A stretch of DNA of 64,000 nucleotides from XYA12-FULL-58-9 sp001798605 (GTDB lineage Bacteria > Myxococcota > XYA12-FULL-58-9): NCBI GenBank assembly GCA_036736205.1, contig DAINMX010000007.1, forward strand, positions 1-64,000. Reading direction: 5' to 3'. The stretch's first letter is position 1. Every line of letters begins with the position of its first letter. The position numbers were made by a program, and so were the translations under genes. The notes below the pieces were generated by a model. The model was not told the DNA's origin. It was given only the letters and a program-made list of their open reading frames with translations, and searched no databases. Below are positions 40,639 through 51,600 of this stretch, piece after piece.

Positions 40639-42576
40639 TTAGTGGATGTTGAATGGACCGAAGGGGAAGTTCTTAACTGGCGAGTCGCTCTGTGACGCCG
40701 GGAATGTCCACGTGCGCATGCCCCGAGCAAAACACGCAGGCAACGAGGTGCCAAGAACGTAATTGGGACCTATGACTGAAGGATCCACGACTTTGCCATT
40801 GGCCTTGATGGTCCACTTGAGCACCAGAGTGTGCTTACCTGGGGTCAGCTCGCCCTTGCCACGGGCACCCTGAATGCAGTCCTTCACTGCCCCCATGCCA
40901 TTCTTGACGCCACTCATAATGTCGGCCTTGGACAGCGAGGCCTTCGCCGCGCTCTTGAAGATGTCGTCTGCGGGACCCTTAGGCGGCTTGGTTGGCGTAA
41001 CCTTCGGGGGCGTCGGAGACGGTGCAGGGCTTGGATTAACCGAGCCGCCTTTCCTCTTGCGTCGTCCCTTGCCCAACTCATCGTCAGAAGAGCCTGGTCC
41101 GGGATCTTCGACCTTGGACTCCGTAACTGGCTTTTCGGGCTGCGGATCCGGGACGGGCTTTGGATCGTTGGCTGCCAACATTCCCACCGGTTCTGGGTTT
41201 CTGATGGGCTCACCTGGCACTGTTACCGGAGGCCGCAGGACCACCAACACAACAACAACGACCAAGCCCACCAACAGCACCGCCATTCCGGCGAGAGCCA
41301 AGTGAATGGGCTTGAGGCCGCTCGATTTTGCTTCTGGCTTGGGAACCGACCAACCGCCACCACCACCGGCAAAGGGATCTGCCGCGGGCATTGGTGCTGG
41401 CATGGCCATAGCAGCACCGCCACTGGCACCGCCAAATAGGTCACTGGCACCAAAGCTCGGCATTCCCATGTCTGAGGGAGTCGGTGCAGGCACTGCCGCT
41501 GGCTGGGCGGGACTCGTGGTCAACTCGTCTTGGACCAACGACGACAGAGCACTGGCAGCAGACGGAGTCCAGGACACATCCCCACCGCGATTACCACCAC
41601 CCCCCGTCTCGCCGCCAAAGCTTACCGGCCCGAGACCGGTGGAGGCGATGGCACCAAGAGATCCACCTGAAGTCGCGCTCGGCACGGCACCAAGAGCGGC
41701 TTTCCTCTGCGGCCGCTCGGTCACCAGATAGGCGAGATCAGCAATCTCTGCCACGGGAACCCAGTCCTGCATTCCCGACTTCCAGGCTAGGGTGTCCTCG
41801 TCTACTTCCAAGGCATCCCAGCGCTGCTCTATTTCTGCGATATCGACAGGGCCGATCTGAGCCTCATCGACAGCCACATACCATTCCTTCTCACCCGGTG
41901 CCCTCATCGAAGGCGCCAGGGCGGAGGTATCCGCCCCTAGTGAATCCAACGCCGTTTCGCCGCTTTGGTGCCCACCAAAAGAGGGATTGGCACCGCCAAA
42001 ACCACCAGCAAAGGCGTTGGCGCTGTCGCCAAAGCCTGCACCAAAATTGGCACCAAAAGCACTTCCTGGTTCGTCGGCAGGTACTTGCGAACCGGCAGAG
42101 GCGTTACCAAAACTTGGGGCTTGGCCAAAACCCGTATCACCACCAAAGATGGACGATTCGCTCGCAACGCCACCAAAGCTCGGAGCGTTACCACCAAAGC
42201 TCGGAGCGTCACCACCGAAACTTGGGCTCGCGCCGCCAAAACCTGCGGCACCACCGAATCGGGCATCACTTACAGGCGCTTGATCGCCAGACGCCGCAAA
42301 CGGATCATTTCCAAACAGGTCACCACCATTTCCCTCACCAGAGGAATCCTTGAGTGCCGCGAGCTGATCTGCGGACATTGCTTGGGTAGGCTCATTGAAC
42401 CCACCGAATCCGCCCACATTTGACTCGAACTTCTCTGCCTTGAGCTCTTCAGCGGTTGCTGGCTTGACAATGATGATGTGTGCACACTTCTTGCACTTGA
42501 CCTTAACACCCTTGGCGCCGACCTTCTCGTCGGCAATCATGTATTGGGCGTTGCACTGATCACATGTAAACTTCAT
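40639..42576 (-). CDS. gltJ: GltJ-like (AgmX) trans-envelope motility protein
   Basis: A 645-residue protein. It has an MJ0042 zinc ribbon (C5xxC8, C28xxC31), then a Gly/Phe-rich FGG-repeat linker (about 100-205). A GYF_2 domain follows (about 231-285; EWYVAVDEAQIGP...WKSGMQDWVPVAEI). After a Pro-rich segment comes one membrane span (about 424-448; LALAGMAVLLVGLVVVVVLVV). A Pro/Lys-rich periplasmic linker leads to a C-terminal AgmX/TonB-like domain (about 560-645; KNGMGAVKDCIQGARG, VLKWTIKANGKV, CFARGMRTWTFP). In Myxococcus GltJ, the zinc ribbon and GYF domains read the polarity GTPase MglA and the cytoplasmic platform. It is the last gene of the Glt block, after gltI. Confidence 0.85.
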   Translation of the reverse strand: MKFTCDQCNAQYMIADEKVGAKGVKVKCKKCAHIIIVKPATAEELKAEKFESNVGGFGGFNEPTQAMSADQLAALKDSSGEGNGGDLFGNDPFAASGDQAPVSDARFGGAAGFGGASPSFGGDAPSFGGNAPSFGGVASESSIFGGDTGFGQAPSFGNASAGSQVPADEPGSAFGANFGAGFGDSANAFAGGFGGANPSFGGHQSGETALDSLGADTSALAPSMRAPGEKEWYVAVDEAQIGPVDIAEIEQRWDALEVDEDTLAWKSGMQDWVPVAEIADLAYLVTERPQRKAALGAVPSATSGGSLGAIASTGLGPVSFGGETGGGGNRGGDVSWTPSAASALSSLVQDELTTSPAQPAAVPAPTPSDMGMPSFGASDLFGGASGGAAMAMPAPMPAADPFAGGGGGWSVPKPEAKSSGLKPIHLALAGMAVLLVGLVVVVVLVVLRPPVTVPGEPIRNPEPVGMLAANDPKPVPDPQPEKPVTESKVEDPGPGSSDDELGKGRRKRKGGSVNPSPAPSPTPPKVTPTKPPKGPADDIFKSAAKASLSKADIMSGVKNGMGAVKDCIQGARGKGELTPGKHTLVLKWTIKANGKVVDPSVIGPNYVLGTSLPACFARGMRTWTFPASQSDSPVKNFPFGPFNIH

Positions 42577-42692
42577 ATGAAAAAGATGTCTCTTCCCCGG
42601 TTCGTCAAAAAGACTACTGGAGCTGAGGTTAGCGTACCCGACTCGGTCACGTCAAATTCATGGTCCCGAATTTTCAACATTTGACCTCGACC

Positions 42693-45600
42693 TCACCCTT
42701 GCTGTTGCTCAACCAAAGCAGCTCCAATAATCTTGCGAATCTGCAGATGCTCCCTGGAGACAGCATAGAGTACCAACTCCTTGACTCGCGTCCGCGTTGG
42801 CAAACTGGATGCCCCAGGCCCCCCTTCAGTCACACCCTGGACTGCCGAGGCGAGATCCCCGCAAGCCACAAGCCCCGCTCGTGACGCGGTGATCTCCACC
42901 GCAGCAGCGTAAGCCTCCAGGCCCCGCCCCTGTACCAGCTCAGGATAGGCCAAACGGGCTGGCTGTTGCAGCCGTTTGAGAATCTGCGACGGCAACCGCT
43001 CGAATTGCTGTGTCCACTTTTCCACGGCCTGCGGATCTCCGTTGTGTTGCAGCCCGCGATTGTAGACCAAACACATACCCAGAAGTACGTCGCGTAGGTC
43101 GTCCCCAGGAATGACCCGCGGCAGGAACATCTCAGGACGCACATAGGCCAAGGCTCTACCCGCATGATAGAGAACAGCCTGCTGCGTCGCCCCTTGCCGC
43201 AACTCGCTCTTCTCCCCAACCACCAACGCTGGCGGCTGGGATGGCGCTATCTGCATGGCCTCCATGGAGCCGGGTTTGAAGAACAGCTCCACTGCCTGCA
43301 CATTGAGCATCTTCGCCGCGTACCGCATCATGTTGGCAAAGAGCAGAGTTGATGAACGCCAATCGACCTGATCTTTAGGGCGTAACCCGAGGTTTTTTGC
43401 GGGTGAGGTAAACTGTTCCGGAACACTGCGATACAGCCAGGTCGCCAAGGTCCCCACAGGGTTCATCAGATCCTTGTGGTAGAGCAGCTGCCACTGATCG
43501 TCGATCAGACGCTGCGTGGCCTTCGGTGGCACACCCTGGGCGAGATACTCTCGGATCTTTTGTTCCTCGGCATCAGCCTCCTTGAGGAACGAAAGCACGC
43601 TGCACAGAACATAGACCGCATCAAACTCGCGTTGCGCATGGTAGAGCTTACGCAGCTTGTGAATTGGCCCCACCGGATTCTCAACCGACGTAAGCACGTC
43701 GTGCTCCATCTGGATCGCCTTGGCACGATGTTCTGGCTTCTCGGCGTAGAGCTCAGCCAGGATCGCCACATCTTCTGGTTTGCCCGGCTCCAACTTCTGA
43801 ATGACTTCGTAGGCCATAATCGCATTGTCGACCGACTTCATGACACGGCGATACAGCTCAGCCAGATTGCGCCACAAGACCAGTCGAATCTGTGGATTGA
43901 GATCCTTCGCACGGGCAATCATGGCACGATAATTCTGTTCCAACAGACCCCATTCTTGACGAGCGGAGAGAATCTTCTCCACCGCCTCAAACGCTTTGAC
44001 GTTCTTCGGCGAATGATCGAGCGCAGCGTTGTATTTCTGTACCGCCAATGGTTCGTGCTTGATCTCGGTCTGGTACACTCGACCGAGCTTGAAGCTCAAA
44101 TCAGAGAGAACCTCATGGTCCGTGGTCGCAGTCAAAGCCTGCTCCAGAACCTCGACGGCCTTGGGAGCCTGATGAGTTTCCAGATACGCATCGGCTAGCA
44201 GATCGAGCACCGCCACGGGTGGTTGGCCCATGCGCCGCGCCCGCTCCAGAGCTTCAACCGCCCTGCGAATATCGCCGAGGCGGTTGCGGGCGATGTCGGA
44301 GAGTTGGAGCAGGACCTCGCCTCGCTCAGTCCCTGCCACAGCATCCGCCAGTCGACTCAACTTCTCATGCGCCCCCTCCCAATTTTCCATACGTTGGTCG
44401 AGCTGCGACAGCGCCGACAACGAAGGACTGTGATCGGGGTCGATCTCTAGGGCCTTCTCGAACTGTTTGTAAGCGCGGTCAGGTTGGTCCTGCTTCAAGC
44501 ATATGTCGCCCAACTGCCACTGCACATCCACGATCTCAGACTCCGTGAGTGAATCGCGATGATGCACAAGAATGGTGCCGAAAACCCTCTGCGCCTCCTC
44601 CCACTCCTCGGCTCCCAATAACGCTTGGCCCAAACCTTCGAGGGCTGGCAGGTACGTCGCGTCAGCTTCGAAGGCTTCGCGATAGAAAGCAAGCGCCGTA
44701 TCCACCTCACCCAGCTTCTCTGCAACATAACCAAGTCGATAGTTCTTTTGGCAGTACTCCTTGGGATCGTCGGCCTTGTCGAGCTTGGAGACCACTATCT
44801 CGTAAAGATCGCCAGCCTCCTGCCACATTTCATTGCGGAAATAGATCTCAGCAAGGGCCCGCGCACTGTCGAAGTGCCCAGGAGTTATCTCCAGCGACCT
44901 TTGGAAGTAGCGAATGGCCAATTGTTCGTCCTCGCGAACGTCCGTGTAGAACTTGGCCGCTTCGTAGAAGAGCTCCGTTTTGTCCTCTGCGTCATCGGAG
45001 CTCTCAGCTTCCGCGATGAGATGCTCTGCGTAAGTGTCCCAATCCTCGGCAGCCCGGGCGATCTCCTTCATCGCCTGCAGAGCTGGCCCGTAGTTGCGAT
45101 CGATTTCGAGGGCCCGCTGATATGCGGTTTGCGCGGCACCCATATCCATCAACATGTCCTCGTTGATCTTGCCTATCCGCAACAGGACTGGCAGGGCGGC
45201 ATCAACGGCCCCGAGAGCTTCAGATTCCTTCTGCAACATCTCCAGTGATTGGAACCAGTTGCCGCTGCGCTCATAGAGCTGGCCGAGCGCATGCAGCGCT
45301 GCAGCGCTGTTCGGGTTGAAGTCACGAGCAGCATTGTAAATCTGCTCCGCCTTATCGACTTGCGACAGCTCGTGGTAGTAGACCTCACCCACCTGAAGAT
45401 ACAGTTCGGTGATCTCCTCAGCCTCCTTCGCGAGAGAGATGTGGTGCTGCAATACCTCGATGAGTCGCTGCCACTCGCCAAGAGCACGCAACAGCCGCTC
45501 AAGGTTTTTGATCCCCGATATGTTTGTCGAGTCGCACTCAAAAACGCGTTCGTAGCTAGCGGCTGCATCCTTGGCGCTCTCAAACTCCTCCTCGTAGATC

Positions 45601-48600
45601 GACGCCATTTTGGCCAAGATTGCTATCTTGTGATCAACATTGACAGTATTGGCCAACTGCAACTCGAAGGTCTGGATCAACTCACTCCAGGCCTCTTGGC
45701 CAGTGTAGAGTCGCTCGAGCGCCGACAGTGCCCCAACGTGACCCGCGTCGAAATCGAGAACACCGCGATACCACTGGACCGCAGCCTCTGGATCGCCAAG
45801 ATCTCCCTCGCAGAGAGCCGCGACCCGCATGCGCAGTTCGACATTGTCTGACGTATCTTTGGCTAGTTCGACTTTGCGAGTGAGCGTATAAGCCAGTTCT
45901 GACCAACGGGATTCCTGGTCATAGAGTCGGACTAAACCATCAAGGGCTTTGAGATCGGCACCGTCGATCTCGAGTACTCGTTGCATGGCCCCAATGGCCT
46001 CGTCAATTTCGCCGATTTGCTCTTCCCAAATGCGGGCGATCTCAAAGAGCACGCTTTTGCGGTCAGTGTCCTCAACCACATGTTGCAGCTTCTTCTCTAG
46101 GGCTTGAGCCTGTTTGTCGAAGCGTTCTTCAACAGCGCCAAGGGAAGCAAGCTCATCCAGTGCTGTGAGATCACCCGGATCGATCTCAAGAATGCGATTG
46201 AGAGTCCCCTCCGCTGATGGTGTGTCGTCCAGATTCTTGGCATAGATCCGCGCCACCCGTCTGAATACCGCCACCTTGGCGTCAGGACTGACAATGTGCT
46301 CGATCTCATCCTCGAGGACCGCAACCAGTTCCTCGGCCCCATCGGTTTCAATTCCTAGGCGTTCGAGAGCATCCGCCGCCGCCGAATCATCTGGTGATTC
46401 CTTGTACACCCGGCAGGCTGCAATGAATGCGAGCTCCTTCTCGCCGAGCTTCTGATCTTGAACGTCACGAATCTCGGTGAGAATCGTCAATCGCAGAGCG
46501 TCATCGGCGTAGGGAACAAAGTCTTCGTCGAGCGCCACGAGCTTGCGCCACGACTCGGTGTTTCGATAAATCTCTGCGAGAGCCGTGAAGGCGGCCCCAT
46601 CTTCCGGAACGGCCTCTCGAATGGCCTCATAGGCAACACGTGCATCGTTGGGTTTGCTGAGCTTTTCCCGATGAATCTCGGCAGATTCGTAAAACAGCGC
46701 GACCTTGACGTCGGTGTTCTCCTCGAGAGAGGCCGCCTTCTCCAAGGCTATGACCGCCTCATCGAAGACCTCGATGTTCTTGAGCATCTCCGCTAACCGG
46801 GTCATCTGGTTGGCGGTGTGAGGCTCCGTTGCCCGCACTTCCCGAGCAAGCTTCACTGCCTCATCCTTCTCACCGAGGTTCTCCCCCAACGCTTTGGCAA
46901 GCAGGAAACGAACCTCCTTGGCTTCGACCGGATCAGTCAGGGGAATCATCCGCCGAGCGACATCCACGAACTCCTCCCACATCGCCCGTTCGGTGTAGAG
47001 GCCCAAAAGGGCTCGCAGTGCACCGACATTCTTCGCGTCGGAGACCAAAACATCCAGCCAACTGGTGAGGGCGTCGTCCGTGCGGCCCAGTTTCTCACCA
47101 AGGATGACACCGAGTGCTTGATTGATCTCCGACTTGGCAAGCGGATCCTGGGCGTGTGCCAGTTGTTTGTGATAGAGCTCGGCCAGTTCCTCCCAACGTT
47201 CCTCAGTATTGAGTAGGACACGCAACGAATCGTTGCCCTCAACATGAGTCGGATCTAGGTCAACAACCGCCTTCCAGTGCTCAATGGCGGCATCGTAGTC
47301 GGACAACTCTTCGGCATAGAGCTGACCGGCGGCGGCGTGAATGCGAACCTGGTCTTCGTCGTCGGTTAGAACCTCAATCTGACGAGCCAAGTTCTTGGCC
47401 AACGAGTCCCAGTCCTGGACCTCTGCGTAGAGCTTCTGCATCGACTTGAGCGAGATTGGGTGGTCAGGATCGATCTCAAGGATCTGCTGATGGCAACGCA
47501 ATGCCGCTTCGGCATCCATCATCCGATCGGACCAGACTTCGGCGAGGCGCTCCAAAAGCCGACTCTTCACCCCAGGCTCGGTGGCCAAATCGATGCGACG
47601 CTCGAGAAGATCTGCGAGTGCTGCCCACATCTCATTCTTCTCGAGAAGGCTGTCGAGTGCCGCCAGGGAGTCATCGTCGTTTGGATCGTATTGCAGAGCG
47701 GCCTGGAAGTACTGCACAGCAGTCTGCACGTCGCCAAGATGTTCGCCGCTTATGGCACCGATGCGACGCAGAATGTGCTGTCGCACCTTCGGATCTGGAA
47801 TGGCGTCAATGTCAGGGCTGAGTACCGCCACAAGATTCCGCCAGGCGTTGTAACGGCCGGCGAGTTCTTCGAGCCTTTCTACGATCTCAAAGTTGGTGCG
47901 GTCTTCCTGGTGCGCTCGGGTGAGAGCCTGAAAAGCCATGTCGCCGACATGCAACTTGTCGTCGTAAGTCTCGGACAAGGCAACATAGATCGCCCGGCGA
48001 CGCTCAGTCTCCGCCGTGTTGTTGAGCTTGACCTCGAGCAGCGCGACAAATTTCTGCCACGCTTCGGCATTCTGGTAGACCGACTCGAGTATTTCTATTG
48101 CCTCAAGCACCCCCTGATTGGCCCGCGCCTCAAGGTAATGGATCGTCGACCCGTGCGTCGCCTCTTCGCCGAGAATTCCTTCGAAGATCTCACGGGCCTG
48201 TTCACGTTCATTGAACTGCTCGTCGAGCACTCGACCGCGGCGGTAAGTGAACTCGAGCCGACGGGCAGCAACATCGCGGCCGCGCTTCTCGCCAAGGCGC
48301 TGCACCTCTGCCTCGTACACTCCGGCGAGTTTCTCCCATTGTCCCATCTGCGCCAGAGTCTGCTCAATGCGTCCAAATGCAACCGTGTCATCGGGTGATA
48401 TCTCGAGGATCTCGCGATAGGTCGCCACCGCGTCGAGCCCCTCATTGAGCTTGCCGATTTGGAGTTCGGCGATCTCCGTCAGATACTCGCGCTTGCGTTC
48501 CAAACCCGCTGTCATATCCAACCGGCGACGCAACAACACAATGAGATCAACCCAATTTTCGCTGGCGCGGTAGATGCCTTCGAGGCCGGTCAGCGCCTTC

Positions 48601-51600
48601 TCATCTCTGCCTTCCACATCGAGGATGGCGTTGTACTCTCGCACCGCCGCATTCACGTCGTTGAGCTTCTCGTGGTAAATGGCTGCGGCACGGCGATGGA
48701 ACTGTAACGCCAGTTGTGGTTCTGCGGACTGCGCTTCTTCCACATAGGCTTCTGCGAGGTCACTCAACGCTCCTGTTTCACCTGAGAGTTTCTCGATCCA
48801 CATGCGCACGCCCATGTCGGACGGGTCTTCATGGAGAGATCGGCGGGCCATGGCAAAGGCACGCTCTTTTTGATTGAGGCGATTCTCAAAAATGTCGCCA
48901 ATCCGTCGCAGCAGGCCCTTGCGCTGGACCTTGTCCTCAGTCGCTGTGAGACGCGCCTCCAACACCATCGCTAGCTTCTCGTGATTTTGTTTTGCCGTGT
49001 AAATCGGCTCGAGAATCTGTGCGATCTCCAATTTGTTGGTCGCGGTGTCGAGCAGGGTTTCCAATCCCTCTATCGCATCAGGCTGCTCGCGGCGCTTGAG
49101 TAGCACAGCGCGAAAATGTTTGACGGCTTCCTCGGGTTTGTCGAGATGCACCTGCACCCTGGCGAGCTTGATCAGGTCATCAATCAGGGACGGGTTCTGT
49201 GCACCTTTAGCAACCATGACCTCGAGCACATCCGCCCTCTCCTGCAGGCGGCCAAGCTCCTCGAGAAGTGGATCGAGTGGACGCAACGCCCGCTCATCCT
49301 TGGCGTCGATTTCCAAGAGGGCACGATATGTCTCGACGGCTCGTTGTTTGTCGGCGAGAACCGTCTCGCACAACCCGGCGAGGTCGAGCAGCACTGTCTG
49401 TCGGCGTTGGGTTTGCTCTGCGCCAAGCTGTATGACTATGGCATAGAGCACATCGGCGAGTTCGGCTTGACGTCCCTGCTCACGCAACAACCGCTCCATT
49501 GACTCCAGGGATGGAAGATCCTCTGGCAGCGCGCCTCCAGTCGCCGCGCGCATGTGCTCGATGGCTTCGGCACCCCTTCCGAGCCTCTTGTCGAGGACCT
49601 CGGCGAGCTTGCGGCGGATCGGTTTTTGCGCCTCAAGATCCGCAATCACCCCGAGTGCCGCATTGTAGGCCTCGGCCAGCTGTTCCCAGGCATTGCCAGT
49701 TTCCGCCAACCGCTCGAGACGGGCACGCAGATCGGTGTCTGTGGGTTGGTCACGAAATGCTTTTTCTAGGTCAGCGTAGGCACCGACGGCGTTATCGAGT
49801 TTGTCAGCTTTTAGGGTCGCCGACTGTTTGTACAGCTCGATGCGCACGTCTTTGTCCGTGGCGACCTCGAGCCGTGCGGCAATGGCCATGACCGCTTCAG
49901 CCCATTTTCCCATGGCCAGGTAGCTCTGCAGGAGTAGATCACTTATCTCGTTCGCCACCGCGGGATCGGTCGCGGCCTGACTCAATTGCTCCAACAGGGC
50001 GACGGCTTCGACATGCTTGGTGTCGCTATGCAAAACACCCTTGAGCGCCTGCACCGCAGTTCCAACGTCGTGGAGTTGCATTCCAACGACGTTTGCGTAG
50101 GTCACGAGGCATCGTTGTCTATCGTCACCCTCCGGCAACAGCCCGAGTTCCTTGTGCATCGCCAATGCGGCCTCTTGGGGCTTTGCGGCTCGCATATTCA
50201 GATCATACAAGCGCTGCCACACCAGCCGTTGACCGGGGGCAACCTTCGCCACCGATGTGAGCTCAGCGATGGCACCGGCTAGATCCTGCATCCTATCGGC
50301 GAGCACCTCGGCGATTTGTCCGCCAAGCGCCGCGCGGCTCACATCGTCGGGTGCACTCTCCAACTTGGTACGCAGGTGGGCAACGAGATCGGCAGGCTCG
50401 GCACCCGACGCATAGAGGCGATCTATCTCGGCAGCCGCCTCGGCATCACCGTCGTGGGAGGCCAGAACCTGCTTCCAGGCTTCAATTGCATCAGTTGTGC
50501 TGTTCATCTCTTGCTCGTAAAAACGGGCCACTTTGCGCCAAAAGGCCCCTTGTTGTGACTGTTCCACCCCGGAAGCAACCTTACCCACGGCCGCGACGAT
50601 ATCCTGTCCGTTGATGCCGCCACCAAGAAGCATCTTGAGGCCGTCAAACGCCGACTTATCGATCTTGTCGCTAACGCCAATCGCTGTGACGTAGTCGACG
50701 GTCGCTCCAGTCAAATCCTTAGCCTTGTGGCTCGCCGATGCCGCTCGAATGATGGTGCGTGCTCGATCTTCTCCGTGGAGAGAAGATGCCAGCGTTCGAT
50801 ACGCGCGCGCGACCGGGCCGAAGTCACCAACCTGTGCGGCCAATCGCTCCAACTCGACCTGCAATCCTGAGTCAGATGGGTCGGACTGAAATGCCCGCAA
50901 CAACGCAGCAAGTGCCGCCTGTGGCTGGTTGAGCTTGCTCTCGACAATGGTGCCAACGTTGCGCAACAACTCCGCCCGCTGTTTGGGATCCTCCGTTGCC
51001 TTGATGCGAATCTCCAACATTGCTACGGTCTTGTCCCATTGCCCGGCATTCGAGAAACGCGGTTGCAACGCTTCAGCGATCACAACCACTCGCTTGGCCC
51101 GGGACAACAAACGCTCCAAACCCAGAGCGGCTTGTTCGTTGTTGGAATCACCGCGCAAGCACGCCAGATACCAATCCACGGCCCTGTCGGTCTCCCCGAG
51201 TCGTTCGTTGATCTGTCCGAGCTCGAGATGGACTGGAATACGCTGGCTGGCAGGCAGCTTGTCCACCTTCTGCAACAACACGTCGGCAACCTCTGCCCAG
51301 CGGTTGTCGCGACGGTACAAATTGAGAAGGCCCTCTATCGCTCTCACGTGCTCAGGAGCGAGTTTGAGAATCTCACGAAAGACATCGATGGCCCTAATGT
51401 AATCCCGTGCCGTGTCGACGAGCTCCTTCGCAAGCTTCTCGAGAATGGAGAGCTTCTCTTCTTTGGTGCCAGCTGCATCGGCTTGCTCGCGATAAATTGC
51501 GAGCTTGTCGCCGCTCTCAGCGGCGGCCTGCAATAATCTCTCCAGCGACTCCTTGGCTCGTGGATCCTCGGCGTTGATCGTCAAGATGCGGCGATGCACT

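Noticed and set aside
40419..40652. 77-codon plus-strand frame overlapping the end of gltJ
   Set aside because: Codon bias is acceptable but there is no ribosome-binding site, the product is low complexity and it overlaps a real gene by 14 bases. The 227 bases between the Cys-rich gene and gltJ hold nothing else I could support.
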